Source of the DNA: Cinnamomum chago
Taxonomy: Eukaryota; Streptophyta; Magnoliopsida; Laurales; Lauraceae
Assembly: GCA_038049695.1 (NCBI GenBank)
Contig: CP142451.1
Location: 35,448,001 to 35,512,000 of the forward strand
Length of the DNA: 64,000 nt
Reading direction: 5' to 3'
The notes under the pieces are model-generated. The model saw nothing but the letters and a program-made list of their open reading frames with translations. It was not told the DNA's origin and did not search any database. Shown here piece by piece: positions 9,932 through 21,915 of the stretch. Numbering within the stretch: the first letter of the stretch is position 1; each line of letters starts with the position of its first letter. Position numbers and translations under genes: made by a program.

Positions 9932-10946
9932 CGATGTAGACCTCCATCGTCTTCCTGAGTTGGGCTTGGAACATCTTCGTGACTAGCCTTTGGTACGTGG
10001 CCCCAGCGTTCTTTAACCCAAACGGCATCACTTTGTAGCAGTAGATGCCCCGAGGTGTTATGAACGCGGTTTTCTCCTCATCAGGTCCATACATGGGGAT
10101 CTGGTGGTAACCTCGGTAGGCATCGAGGAAGCTCATCCTATTGTGTCCCGAGGTGGCGTCGATCATCTGGTCGATCTTTGGGAGGGGGAAGCTGTCCTTG
10201 GGGTAGGCTTTGTTGAGGTCAGTGAAGTCCACACAGACCCTCCACTGGCCACTCTTCTTCTTAACCACTACTGTGTTGGCCAACCACTTCGGATAGTGCA
10301 CCTCGCGGATTGCTCCGGCCTCGAGGAGTTTGCCTACTTCTTCCATTACTGCTTCTGTCTGCGGGACCCCTGTTCTGCGGGCCTTTTGCACTATGGGCTT
10401 GTGTCCGGGGTCAACATTCAGCTTGTGGCACATGACTTCGGGGTCGATCCCGGGCATCTCGTATGGAGTCCAAGCGAAGACATCCTTGTTCTGCAATAGG
10501 AAGTCAAGCAGTTCGGATCTCTTGTCGTCGGGGAGCTGGTCCCCCAGCAGGAAATATCGCTCGGGGTCGTCGGAATTGATCCTGACCTTGGTGAGCTCTT
10601 CCACGCTCTTTTGCTTTGCTGGGCGACCGACATCCTCGAGTTCGGCCTCCAGTTCGGCCATATGCACTTGCTATGGCTCCGTTTCACCAGGCACTACGGC
10701 CGTCAGGCACTGTCGGGCCATCTGCTGGTCTCCTCGCATAGTTACTATCTCGAACACCCCTCCGGCCTTCTCTAGCGGAAACTTGAGTTTCTGATGAAGG
10801 GTGGAGGGTACCGCCTCCATGGCGTGCAGCCAACTCCGTTTCATTATTACATTATAAGGAGACGGGGCGTCCACTACTACAAAGTCGACCATCTTCGTGG
10901 CGCCTTTTATTCGGACTTCGAGCGAGACCCTCCCCTTGGGGTACAC
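9900..10946 (-). pseudogene. pol of element 1: protease C-terminus and reverse transcriptase
   Basis: The upper part (10946-10674) has YPKGRVSLEV and PSPYNVIMKRSWL, usual after the aspartic protease. It stops at TAG 10671-10673. The next frame gives the RT, with YPKWLANTVVVKKKSG, RVCVDFTDLNKAYPKD, FLDAYRGYHQIPM and MPFGLKNAGATYQRL. The catalytic box YIDDM is at 9924-9938. A frameshift follows immediately after YIDDMVV. The catalytic aspartates are intact, so this domain decayed late or by chance less than the integrase. Confidence 0.88.
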
Positions 10947-10985
10947 TGGTTTAGCGCTGAAGCCTATTAAGGGGACGCGGGCTTC

Positions 10986-11936
10986 CTATAGGTCAGACTC
11001 GGCCAGGCCGAGCTCTTTGAAGCAGCTGAAGTAGAGCATCTCGGACGAGCTTCCCGGATCGATAAGGACGCACCTCACGGTGTAATTGTTCAGCCGTAAG
11101 GTGAGGGTGAGTGCGTCATTGTGGGGGAGATGGACCCCTCCTAGGTCCTCGTCTGAGAACCAGATCTTGGGCTTTTCCTTTCTGGCTCTCTTTGGTGCAG
11201 GCCCCAGTTCGGTCGACATCACTTGTTTGCCATGGGCAGCCCTCCTGGCCTCTGACCGATCTTGGTGACTTTCTTTATTAGGAGTGGGGGCTAGGTGAAT
11301 AACGTTGATGACTCCTATTGGCCCATCGCTGTCCTGATCATCATTGGGTGGAGGCGGTGGAGCGCGCTGCTGAGCCTGGTTGATCCTCTCTCCCTCCTTG
11401 ACGTACTCCCGGAGGTGCCCGTCCTTGATGAGCCTCTCGAGGTCGGATTTCAGAGCCATGCAGTCCTCGGTCATGTGCCCGTGCTGCTTGTGATAGGAGC
11501 AATTCTTACTTCGGTCTCGGGTGGATGGATCGCCCCTCATCGGCTGCGGCCACTGGAAGTAGGGCTCTGCCTTGATTTTGTTCAGGAGTCTGTAAATGGG
11601 TTCCTTGAAGATGACATTGACGGCCCTGTAAGGATCTCCGGCCGGCCTGGTAGGATTGAACTTTGGTCTCTTGCTGTTGCCCGAGATCGAGGTGGAGAAG
11701 GTTGCCGAACTAGCGGTGGTCCTCCTTTTATCTGGCCTTTGTTTGGGGATCGTCCCCTCTCCTTTGGAGGTTTGGCCCTTCTGTGAGAGGCCAAACCGTT
11801 CCTTGCCATGAGCTTCGTCCTCCTCCTGTTCGATGTACTGGTTCACCCTAGCCATCAGCGCCTTCATTGTGGACACAGGAGTTCGGACCAGGTCCTTTCG
11901 GAGTTCGTTCCCTGGGAGTAAGGCCTGTGGAAGCAC
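10986..11936 (-). pseudogene. gag C-terminus with zinc knuckle and aspartic protease of element 1
   Basis: A 316-codon open stretch. It begins in the gag tail (RVNQYIEQEEDE), continues through a basic Pro/Lys-rich part, and has a knuckle-like CSYHKQHGHMTEDC, in which the second Cys of the usual CCHC is His, as is common in Tat elements. Near its end VLIDPGSSSEMLYF is the protease active-site region. The usual D-T/G-G is D-P-G here. It ends at TAG 10986-10988, which splits the protease from the rest of pol. Confidence 0.82.
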
Positions 11937-13256
11937 ATGATGGCGACGTCATCGTTGGCGTCGGTGATCTGGCTGTAAATTGTCCAGAATCTCCTGGCGA
12001 ATGCCGTGATACTTTCACCGTCCTTCATCCGGATCGCCATGAGGTTACCACCTGACTTCGGGATGACACGGTGTGCCTGGAACTTCTCGACAAAGGAACT
12101 TCGGAGCTGCCGCCAGCTCGTGACCGACCCGGAGGGGATCACGCAGAACCAACGGAGTGGGAGGTCGCCTAGGCTTGAGGAAAAGACCCTGCAATTCAGG
12201 TGGCTGACATCCCCCCAGACCGACATCCGCTGAGTGAAATGCCGTAGATGTGCTTCTGGGTCTGAGGTCCCATCATAAAGGACGAACCTCGGGACGCTGA
12301 ATCTCTCAGGGAGAGAGAAATATTTTATCTCCTGTGAGAAGGGGGACGTGCCCTGGTCGTCTTCTTTGCTGTCCTCCGTCTGGTCTCGGTTGAAACCGAT
12401 CTCAGCCAGTCGGGCCTGGACCTCTTGTTTGCCGTAATGGTCCAGCAGTTCTTTTAAGCCCGTCGTGCTGTCTGGCCTCGGGGACCCTGACTCGCGACGC
12501 GATCCCCCGAGGTTGCTAGGTAGGTGGCTGCTGCTCGAGCCTTCCTCTTCGCAGCGGTCTCTCCTTCTATTGTTGAGGACCTGCCTCAGATCCCGGCAGC
12601 CCGAACGGTTCTGCTATCGCCTGGGAGGCGGAACACGAGACCTTCTCTCATTTGCCTTGAGTCGTTCCTGGAGATGACGAATCAACTCCTCTTTTTCTTG
12701 GAGGACCTGATTCTGGGCGGCGAGCTCTTTAAGCAGGGGGTCGTCCTCTCCTACTTCATGGGCCTGGTGAAAAGACTGGTCGTCGTCGTGAGTGTGATGA
12801 TGAGAGTGGTGGGATTTCGCCCCGATAGGGTCTTGCCCCGTCGTCGAGGACCTGACGAGGAGACATTCTGCCGTGGGCCCCTGGGTAGCTGGTTCCCTGG
12901 GTGGCGAGGGGCCTCCTGATGGTCGTTACGACGGGGGGGTGCCGTCACAGGTCAAGACGAGGAGTCCGACTGGACAATACCTTCCACGTACGCGGGACCG
13001 GATTTTCCTCCTGACTTTCTCTGGCGGGGAATCCCCGACAGCCCCTGCAGGACGGGGGGGCCCCCGCTGGTCCCGGAGGGGGAAGGAGAGCAGAGCGAAC
13101 GCCAGTGGGCAGCACTGGAGGTACTGGCTGGGACGGTTGAGGTTGCGACATTGGTTGCGAAAACGGTGGAAATGGGGGTTGTTCCGGCGGAGGAAAGGAT
13201 GACGCTCTCCGGGACTTTGATGATCCCTCGCCGCCGTATCTGGTTTTTGGAGGCAT
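11864..13256 (-). pseudogene. gag of element 1
   Basis: The start is taken at 13254-13256 because MPPKTR is also the start of gag in element 2 (52724-52726). A Pro/Ser/Arg-rich N-terminal part follows, broken by frameshifts between 12945 and 12750. Then come a helical Glu-rich stretch (about 12740-12640) and the capsid-like retrotransposon gag domain, with FSVPRFVLYDGTSDPEAHLRHF, MSVWGDVSHLNCRVF and SLGDLPLRWF ahead of FVEKFQAHR (about 12290-12050). The frame is lost near 11940 and resumes in the next segment. Confidence 0.8.
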
Positions 13257-13286
13257 GACTTTAGCAGGTTTGGTTTTTGTAGAGAT

Positions 13287-13310
13287 CCTGTTCCCACAGA
13301 CGGCGCTAAC
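13287..13310 (-). promoter_or_regulatory. Primer-binding site of element 1
   Basis: On the minus strand, immediately after the 5' LTR, the sequence reads ttagcgccgtctgtggga. It resembles the TGGCG-type primer sites that pair with a tRNA CCA end. Element 2 has ttggcgttgtttgtggg at the same place. I did not identify the tRNA. Confidence 0.6.
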
Positions 13311-13993
13311 TGCAAGTGCCTAAAAATTACGGACTTGATTAGGAGAGGATTAAGCTCTTGGTTTGATGATCTGGAGAAGATGAGGGAAAAGGATCGGGCC
13401 TCCGAAGACCTGAGAAAGGAAGACAAAAGTCAGAGCCCTTGGCTGTAGGCAGCCGAAGGCACTCCAACGCTCAAGTCAGTGTGATAACTGAGAGAAATGG
13501 AGAAGGAGAAGTCTGGGAGGGAGATCTGTTGCGTACCCCATGTGGTTCTCCTTCATGCAATATATATAGACGTGAGAGTCATCATCGAGCTGGATCCGGG
13601 AGGAGATGGGAGTCCCATCAGTATGTACCTTCCTCTCCCGAGTGGGGGTAGGTAAAAAGGGAACGTCTCATCGGACCATCTCTCCATACCTATGGACGTG
13701 ACCCTGAGATACGGCGTGCCACTTATCTAGGTCCAGCACCCACTGTATTTGTCAGTTTGCCGTCCCCGTCATGGCAGTGCATTTATGACTGCATTTATGG
13801 CTGAATGACAGGAGGTCGAGGTCGGGCTTAGGGCCGAGGCCGAGGTGAATGCTTATGAACGTAACCACCGAAATGGGCTCCACGCTCCCCGAGATGGTGC
13901 AACGGCCGAACTTGGACAGTATCGAGACTAAGCATAGTCCGAAACCGAGGAGTGGCCCCACACAAATCCGTGATCACAAAACGACCCCACACA
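13311..13993 (-). repeat. 5' LTR of element 1
   Basis: 683 bp bounded by TG (13311) and CA (13993) in plus orientation, with the primer site on its left. It shares tgcaagtgcctaaa with the LTRs of element 2 (tgtaagtgcctaaa). A TATA-like atatatatagacg at 13558 and a tract rich in gag.tcg follow the expected LTR layout. The adjoining bases gattg would be the target duplication; the partner is not in the window. Confidence 0.85.
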
Positions 13994-15225
13994 GATTGGA
14001 TTCCGCTTCAATGATGGTGATGATTAAATTTCTGTATTTTGATCATGCCAGCATAATCAAATGACATATCATCTTAAACTAAATGCACATAGCAATAATA
14101 ACAGCAATGATGCAAATGTAGAAATTCTCTTTTATGAACTCTGTCATATCTTGGATAGAATCACTAGCTTATTTCCTTATTTTATTTCATGTTCCTTACA
14201 TTCATTCCTAGGTTCATCACATTTTAACTTGTGTGAGTAGTAGTCCACGGAAGTGAAATGACAATTTGTCAGGTGGATGCTGTCTGCTAGAGTATGGCAC
14301 ACTTCAGATGTAGGTCCACCATGGATAGACAATAGACATTGAGCCTCTTGGCCTAGGGATGTGAATGGGACCCTCCATGAAGAGACCCAATCCATTGACA
14401 TCCATATGCTGCCCATGATGGTGGGACCTAACTAGCTCTAAAGTCATCCACACATGAGCCCAACAAGTACAAAAGTAAAAAAATGAATTAGATGCCAACC
14501 TGCTTGAAGTCAGATCAGAAAGGAAGGGGCTTGGAGCAAGTGGGCAGTCCCTTTTTGACAGGGACTTCCCATCTGAATCCAAGATCTGAATGCTTGGGTG
14601 ACACAGTTTCTCAAACTCCCTTATGACTTTAGGCCACTCTTTCCCAGCTATCAGGGGTCACAAACACATGCAACAGTATCGTATCATAGAGGATTTAAAT
14701 CAACACCACTTCTCCAAGGAACATGGCAGAGAGAAGCACAGAGAAGAAGGGCTCACTGGCTTTGATTGTGTGAGTGAAGGAAAGGATCATCATCATCAGG
14801 CAAAGAACCATTCTGTTCGAGTATTAGGTATACTCTGGATATGCACTTTAAGTAGGTTAATAAAACCATTTAGATAAACTGAGCTACCTGCAAGTGTTAT
14901 TTGTAATTAGAATTACAAGTAACCTAGGTACAGGGCAACTGAGTTCCAATGATTTAAATAAGCCCTATGTTTTCTAATGGATGGACTTCAAACTATAGCA
15001 TCTCCAATGAAAGAAAATAGCTTACAAGAAATATCATAATAGCACACCCCATTAGTCCAGATGTCTTCATATGCAAAAAATTCAAAGATCCAATGAATTT
15101 TAAGAGTTGTAGTTTAAAGTAGCAAACAATTAGAAGTACAATAGTAACTCAGTTGGACCAATAGACAGATGGTTTCAATTCTCAACCAGGTTTATTTCCT
15201 TTATATTGTGCTTCAAGGAGTGGTA
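13994..15225. other. AT-rich spacer without recognisable gene
   Basis: No open frame with a known motif on either strand. It lies between element 1 and the ABCB fragment. The last exon of an ABCB transporter (second nucleotide-binding domain) would be expected here and is absent. Confidence 0.6.
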
Positions 15226-15355
15226 AGAAAGAAGCAAGAATAACAGTACCTTTCCAGAATGAATGTTCAAGCACAGGTCTGTTAAGATTAAGAAAGAAGC
15301 AAGAATAACAGTACCTTTCCAGAATGAATGTTCAAGCACAGGTCTGTTAAGATTT
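15226..15355. repeat. 65-bp tandem duplication across an exon end
   Basis: The block aagaaagaagcaagaataac through ggtctgttaagatt is present twice in tandem (about 15226-15290 and 15291-15355). On the minus strand it contains the end of an ABCB exon and its 5' splice site, so two equivalent donor sites exist (exon ends at 15315 and 15250). Confidence 0.88.
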
Positions 15356-17780
15356 GTACATCAGGACGAGTGGGATATTTGAAACTGACATGTTGGAATT
15401 CAATATCGCCCTTCACACTTGGTAGTGTTATTCCCTCATCATTACTGGAATCAATCTTTGATTTCCTATCAAGAAGTGTGAAGATAGAAGTAGTCGCATT
15501 CTTAGTTTTGGTGATATCAGGAGCCATAGCACTGGATTGCGAAACTCCTAAAGCTGTCATTGTCAAGGCAAAGTAAACATGTAGAGGATCATACAAACAA
15601 TAAGAAGGTTTGAAGAACAAGAATCTAAAAAAATGGAAGTATGAAAGTTGATGAATTTCTTTCGTACGTTGAAAACTTGGGAAAACGTTGCCTTCCCATG
15701 TTCCACGAAACGAGCTCCCACATAAAAAATGAGAGCATAGGAGCAGAATAGCACAAAGTTTGAGAATCTAAATCCCAATCCGTTGATGATTCCTTGCCGC
15801 ACTCCTTGTTTTGCTGGTGCCTCGCATTTTTTCTTGTAGATATCTATCACCCTTTGTTCAGCACAAAAAGATGCCACCGTTCGGATACTACTTACTGCAT
15901 CATTAGCTACTTGACTAGCTTCTTCATACATAACCTGCAACCACCCTTATATTTTTAGTCATCAGAATATCTCATTGATATATTAAAATTCAAAATCAAT
16001 TTAAATGACTTTGCAAATAACTCCTAAGTAAATAATTGTGAAGCAGGTAGTGTGCCTACACCTAGTTTTATGATTGAAACTTGAACCCAACTGTATATCA
16101 GACATTAGTGTAGCTACTGACCTTTGCATCTGCACTGAACCCGCATAGAAACTTAATCTGAGCATATCCTTCCAAACCCACCAAAGGAATCACTGCCAGA
16201 ACTATTAGTTTCAACTGCCAGTTCCCTACCATGGCTATCACCAGCCCCATAATAATTGCTGCTGTATTTTGAACCACTAGTCCCAAGACATCCCCTACAA
16301 GACTTCGCATGGTTGAAGCATCAGCTGATAACCTTGCTCCAACTGCTCCACTGAAATGGAACAAGAAATCTCAAGAGTCAGTAAGGTGTCGAGATATATA
16401 CTAGTTGGTTTAAGTGCATGCTTAACAAACCTTGAATTAATAGGCTCATCAAACCAGCCGATTTCTTGGTGCACCACCCTCTCAAATGACAATGGCCGGA
16501 TGCATTGGATGAGCTTTCCACCTGCAACTCCAAAAAGATACTCTTGAAGTGGTAATGTGATTTGACAGATGACTCCTAGAGTGACAAACATCAAAGCCCA
16601 GAACCTAGAATCCTTTCTAAGTTCGTGTGCAGGCTTGAAAAAGATTTTGATGGCACTTGACATCAGCAAGCCAAATAGAGGAAAGATTAATCCATGAACA
16701 GTTGCAACAATAATTCCTAATAGCAACACTGGCAGCTCTGGCTTATTCAAGTAAACCAACCGCCGGATTGGGACTGCTGTGTGTTTAGTTTCCTCATGCC
16801 CGTCATCATCTTTACCTTTGAATCCTACTTGGCCATCCTTTTGGATTCTTATGGGTCCAGGCGAACCAAGGGAACCTGCAGAGAAAGAGTGTATACTACT
16901 TACCCTATCTGAAGATTCTTTGCTTATAGACCTCTTCAGAAAGGACCTTTGGCTTCCAGATCTACCTGTCGCCTTAATGTTGTATAAGCTTGAATCAACA
17001 CTATCTAAGTCTACAACAAAGACTTCTTTATCTTTATTATTCGCCTCTTGCAAACGTATGAGCTGAGTGTAAGGCCCTTCAAGATCCTTTATCAACTCTG
17101 CATGAGAACCTGATGAAGAAAACAAATATCTGAAGGCTTCAACATCTGGATCAAACAATTTCCTAGTACTCACTAGACTACCATAAAAGTTTTAATGCTT
17201 TCCCAACTTTGGATATTGTAGTCTTACCAGAAGTTCTAAAAGCAGAAAAGTTGAGTTAATTGATGCATTTCGATTTTCACTTTTCCATTAGTTACATGGA
17301 CACAAACGGAGTTTTTTGAAATTGTGGAAAATAAATCCAAGAATTCAGTTCCTGGGATGTCAATGAGAACCAAGAACTACTTATAGTTATCTGGAATTTG
17401 AAATATTATGACTGCATGTGTTTTGATTCATACAAATAAAAGACTCATTCATGAATTTCTGGTACCTCTCAAAGTCAAGAAAACAAAGAGAACATCTTCA
17501 AATTACCTTGCTCAACAATTTTCCCTCGATGCACCACTTCAATTGTGTCAACATTTCTCACTGTGCTCAAGCGATGAGCAACTACTACAGTCGTCCTATT
17601 TAACATGATCCTCACTAGTGCTTCTTGAACTATCCGCTCAGACTCAGCATCCAAGGCACTTGTAGCTTCATCAAGGAGCAAGATCTTGGGGTTCTTCAAA
17701 ATCGCCCTTGCAATTACAATCCTCTATTTCTGTCCGCCAGACAGTTGGGTTCCATGCTCACCAACCATTGTATCAAGCCC
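15250..17780 (-). pseudogene. ABCB (P-glycoprotein/MDR-type) transporter pseudogene, partial
   Basis: Five exons can be read downward. 17780-17507 is the end of the first nucleotide-binding domain ([35 protein letters not shown]). 17109-16431 is the linker and the start of the second membrane domain (PELPVLLLGIIVATVHGLIFP). 16350-16132 has GARLSADASTMR. 15934-15668 has [16 protein letters not shown]. About 15578-15315 ends in EFQHVSFKYPTRPDVQIL. Flanking GT/AG sites fit for most. Lesions: TAG at 17724-17726 replaces Gln in the LSGGQKQ-R signature; the 15578 exon lacks an AG acceptor (catg where cag is expected); and the second nucleotide-binding domain and the first membrane domain are missing. 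The exon order and the [12 protein letters not shown] wording match plant ABCB4/11/21-like auxin or alkaloid transporters. It is a remnant, not a working gene. Confidence 0.85.
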
Positions 17781-17938
17781 CTGCATAACACATTCCACCC
17801 CCTCAAATAAGACATTGCATCATATTATTGCTTATAGATTAAAACAACAAAAAGCAACAATCCTCATCCACAGCATGCATGACCCATGGTAAGCACCAAG
17901 TAAAAGTAATGGTTCCACCTGATACCTTTCTCACTCAC

Positions 17939-18396
17939 AAGTTTTCTTCCTGTAGCATATATTCTAACTTAATCCCATCAATTAAAGCAAGGAATGAAGG
18001 AAGAGGTGGCAAGCCTGCAGTTGAGATGTTATGGTGCATTGCAATTGCATCTAATGACGGCATGGGTTCAGCTAATAAACGAAGTTTGTTTATTTCAGCA
18101 GAAAGGGTTGGCCTCGCTATGATCAATGAATTGTACGAGGAGCCCTTTTCCCATCCCAAACTCTCTAACAGCCGCTCTTCCAAGGAATGTAGATCTTGTT
18201 TCAACTCTCTTGGAAGGGTTTCTTCATGCCTAACAAAACTCTCTATCACTTTGCTCAAATCAAAGACAGACAGATGTACAAAACTAACTTAATTGCAACA
18301 ATCTTACCGGACCTTGTTTTTATACTTCTCATGGGGAACAGGAACCCCCCACTCAGAAGAGATCCTCCCATGCATTGCAGCCAACATAAGGGGAGT
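17939..18396 (-). pseudogene. Two exons of an unidentified gene; first one ankyrin-like
   Basis: Exon 18396-18308 is bounded by ttag and gtaagat and reads TPLMLAAMHGRISSEWG, whose TPLMLAAMHG is an ankyrin-repeat core as in XBAT/XB3-type ubiquitin ligases. Exon about 18254-17939 ends at gtgagt and reads [16 protein letters not shown] and [21 protein letters not shown], which I do not recognise. Both are on the same strand as the ABCB fragment, just upstream of it, with only about 160 bp between. They may be scraps of one or two host genes brought together, possibly by the neighbouring CACTA element. No start or stop is identifiable. Confidence 0.35.
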
Positions 18397-18557
18397 CTAA
18401 TCCAAAAAAAGAACCAAAGATCAATGAACTCATCTTCACATTTCCATCTCAAAATCTAAAAAAGAATCCACCCCAATTCCCAAAATCAAATCTTTATTCA
18501 CATTTCTGAGGTGTTGAAAATGCTACATTTTAAGTGTTTATAAATTTTTACTAGTTA

Positions 18558-20834
18558 TTATGTTAAAATTTCAATAGAATAATCTACTAACCAAAGGGTC
18601 GCACCATGATTTCCAGTAAATGTGCCATCACCAGCAAAAGAGGCCCCTCTCGTGATATCTTGAAAGCTGGTCAGATCTATCCATGTCGCAGCTGCCAACT
18701 GTTGAACGAGGGCCTCAAGTGTTCGTTGCCTCCTATCCTGCTCAGCTACCCTCCTACCCTGCTTAGCTAGTTGCTCCCGCAGGGTGATCACCTCAGGATC
18801 CGGTGACCGAGACTGTATGGAAGATGCAGAGGTCCTCGTATATATGTCGTACCCTTTTAAGTTTCCCGACCTCTGCCCAAGCACATCAACAACAATCTGC
18901 TCCTCAGTCATCGAAGATGTGACAGAGGGCTGCGACTGCTCCTCAGTCCGCTGCACCAAGGCCTCCTGCCATTTAAATAAAAAAGGGATTTAGAATGCTT
19001 TTATGGAATTATTTATCAAAATTGATTTATTAGCAAACGTACATGTCTCTGCTGAGCCACCTCATTTACCCATTCATTACTCTTTTCTTTGTAGTGGGTG
19101 TCGTGGAAGAATTGAGTAATAGGCGGCGCTTGACCGGCATTCTGTGCCGTCTGTTATTTGAAATAGCTTTGTATTAGATATGAACCTAGCTACATATTGA
19201 TAAATTAATAAACTTAATCTAGTTTCTTCATATGAATATAATTAGTACCATCAGAGACAGTCTCGATGCAAATGACCTGGAGCCACTAGTGTGATTATAT
19301 GGCAGCTTGGCTCGACTCTCTTGAGCTTTTTTCGACTTCGCCTACATAGAAAAACAATAATACAATAGCAGTCATTTATAAAATCATTACTAATAGAATT
19401 ACGTTGGAATACATAAATAATTGTTGTAAATAACATCCCAAAGTTACCTTCCAGGCTGGCGATTCCCAACACTGCGAGACCATCAACTGCCAGTCAGCTG
19501 GATCACAACCCTCTGCCGGGTGATCCTGGGGTCAGGGAACCCCCTGCTCCAACAGTTCCAAATAGTGACAATGCAGCTCGTACTTCCAACTCTTATACAA
19601 AAGCCCGCATTGGCGGTCAACGTCCGCCCTAAGCTGCATATCGCCCCCGTAGTCCCCGATATCAAAAACTTGCTGCAATTAGGGGAGAGCCATATAAAGA
19701 TTAGTAATAACAAAATATAATAAGATTTTTTAATGCGGAGCACAATTACAAAATATTTCTCGTTTCAGTTTACCTGAACTGTAGCAATAACGGCAAGCTT
19801 GATCCCATTGTCAAGCTTCTTCCAACCATGAGGCCTGACTGGGGCAACCTCCCTAATGGCTAACCCAAGATGGTTAACCAGTGATGGGGCATGTTCCCCT
19901 TCTGGCCTATGACTGGAGATGGGGATCGGGACTGGGATGTTATGACCCAGCTGTCTCCTCAGCTTTCTCATATTCTTCCCTCGTGTAACACCACTTACAC
20001 AGCTCAGAACCTCTGAGGCTGGGGCTGATGCTGTTAAGATGAAAGTGCTAAATGAGTTAGTGAACACAAATCATTAAATTGAGGTGAACCATTCTGAATA
20101 ATAACAAAATATAATTTTCTCACCTACGCTGCTCCCGACTGTATGAGGACTCGTCGGAAGCTGGGACGGTTGAGGCTGGGTCGGCGAGGGTTGTGTGGTC
20201 GGAGGCTGAATCGGCAGAGGTTGGGGGGCTACCAAATCAGGGGTGCTCCCTGATCCTCCAGACTGTGTAACTAAAAGAGCAGCCGACGGAGGCTGTGTCG
20301 AGGCCTCAGGTGGGCTCTCTACACGAGCTAACCCGAGTGTAGCTGCAATCCCCCGAGCGCGTTTCACCTTGTTATCTCGAGGCATATCTGCAATCTGACA
20401 AGGAAAATAACTAATTATTAACAAAAATCGATAATATTAATAAAGTGAATGTCAACAATTTACATTAAATGGAAATGAAAATCATTTTAGCATGAGTGTC
20501 ACCATAAAAACTAATATTATCAAGTACACGTCATAGAGATTCATAGAAAGATTACCTCATCTGATTGAGACCAAGATGTCTCGTCATTTACATCATCATC
20601 TTCGGGGGGAATGTAGTTCTCATCCTTATCATTCCCACTAACATTCCTCTTTCCCTTCTCGTTTGTCCCTTGAGCCGAACCAAATATAGTGTGTGCGGTC
20701 GGCGGGAGCCCTAGAGATGCAAGTTTTTCTGCATTCTGCTTAATTGTTTTTTTTCTCTTTAATAAATAATTGGATGCTTGCACTTGATGGGACAACTCTC
20801 CTGGTTTGACCCATTTTCTTCCTCCGTTTGGCAT
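18558..20834 (-). pseudogene. CACTA second gene (plant transposase Ptta/En/Spm, PF03004-like)
   Basis: Several exons. 20834-20559 starts MPNGGRKWVKPGEL and ends at gtaatc. 20397-20131 starts near MPRDNKVKRARG and is Pro/Gln-rich. About 20040-19775 has GKNMRKLRRQLGHNIPVPI and RPHGWKKLDNG. About 19680-19450 has DPADWQLMVSQCWESPAWK, followed by KSKKAQESRAKLPYNHTSGSRSF. Then come NEWVNEVAQQRH and an exon to 18558 with DPEVITLREQLAKQ. The GSRSF, VSQCWES and W-rich blocks are those of the En/Spm TNPA-side protein, which binds subterminal repeats. A TGA at 19532-19534 interrupts LEQGVP-PQDHPAEGCD. It lies downstream of the TNP2-like gene on the same strand, the usual CACTA order. Confidence 0.78.
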
Positions 20835-21096
20835 CTTTTGCAACTATTATATATAGAAATAAGAATAAAATGTGAAATGTATAAATGTCTTATCTATATA
20901 TGAACAAATCAAAAGAGAAAATGAAATTGAACACAATGTCATTATGTAAGACAAGATCTTTATTAATTTACTTAATCGTTACATGTCCAAAAACTGAAAC
21001 AAACACTACACGTCATATTCCATGTCATCATCTTCTTGACAATGAACATCATTTTCTTCTTCATCTTCGTATCATCCTCATCTTGGCCATCCTTGT

Positions 21097-21711
21097 CTAC
21101 TGACTCATCACTGCCCTAGAGTATTGGACACCAGTACCATCGACGAGGACTGGGACAACAAACGTCGTTTTGTCTTGTTGAAATGCATCATTAGGCACAT
21201 CATCGTCGTCGTCGTCGTCATCCCGCTTAGCGGGTACATCCCATACTCCCCGAGGCTTGACCCGTTCTACGACTCTCCAATTTTTTCCTCTGCTGGTGTC
21301 ATTGACGTAGAAGACTTGTGTCACCTGACTTGGTAGGACAAATGGATCATCTGTACACCAGCGACCCGTGATATCAATGCTTGTAACATGGTCTTCGATG
21401 TTTATCTTGTGCTTGGTACTAGTGTTGTACCATTCACATTCAAATAAGACCACCTTACCCCCGTGCCGATAGGACAATTCCCAGACTTTGCAGATGTAGC
21501 CATAGTAGTCATGTTTCACCCCTTCGTATTCCCCTTCCACGACCAAGCCGCTACTCTGGCTCCTATGGCATTTTTCACGGTCTATAGTGTGGTATCGGAC
21601 GCAATTGCAATCACACCCCTGGTAAAGATTCACTAGGGATCTAGGGCCATTTGTTATTGACCACATCTCATCAGAAGATTCCGGTGACCCTAGAGTTCGC
21701 AATTGATTCAT
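21097..21711 (-). pseudogene. CACTA transposase C-terminal part (DUF4216-like)
   Basis: A 204-codon open stretch with YYGYICKVWELSYRHGGKVVLFECEWY and DPFVLPSQVTQVFYVND, followed by an Asp run. These are the usual DUF4216 blocks that follow the TNP2 domain in plant CACTA transposases. It is preceded by an intron-like gap (21720-21900) on the 5' side. I see no stop inside this part. Confidence 0.78.
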
Positions 21712-21915
21712 CTACATAAACAGATTAAGACAAATGTATTAGACTAATGTTATTTGAAGTGTAATCCAATAATATCTAGCAATTAAAATGATAATATTTT
21801 ATATGTCTTACACGTTGTTTAAACCATCATGCAAATTCTTTTCGTTGTATCTGACCAACATCTCCACCTCTTTGATCTTGCATTGAATTCTTGTGTTTCC
21901 TACTCAAGATAGCTT

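Larger units (their letters stand above)
3150..13993 (-). mobile_element. Ty3/gypsy retrotransposon, Tat lineage, with antisense gene (element 1)
   Basis: On the minus strand the order is 5' LTR (13311-13993), primer site, gag, aspartic protease, RT, RNase H, a second RNase H, integrase, then a gene in the opposite orientation (3929-6281), a polypurine tract and the 3' LTR remnant. A second, archaeal-like RNase H and an extra antisense frame downstream of pol are known marks of the Tat lineage. The 3' LTR keeps only its last 99 bp (3150-3248), which differ from 13895-13993 at about 8 positions by hand count. The rest is displaced by the long LTR ending at 3149. Many stops and frameshifts show that it is inactive. 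Confidence 0.88.

Noticed and set aside
10104..10794. Plus-strand frames opposite the RT
   Set aside because: Shadows of the minus-strand RT; unlike the antisense gene at 3929, they have no own promoter or counterpart in element 2.
15250..17780. ABCB exons as a working transporter gene
   Set aside because: Stop in the signature motif, missing acceptor, and no second nucleotide-binding domain.
20885..21103. Plus-strand frame in the CACTA element
   Set aside because: No motif; falls in the gap between two minus-strand transposase parts.
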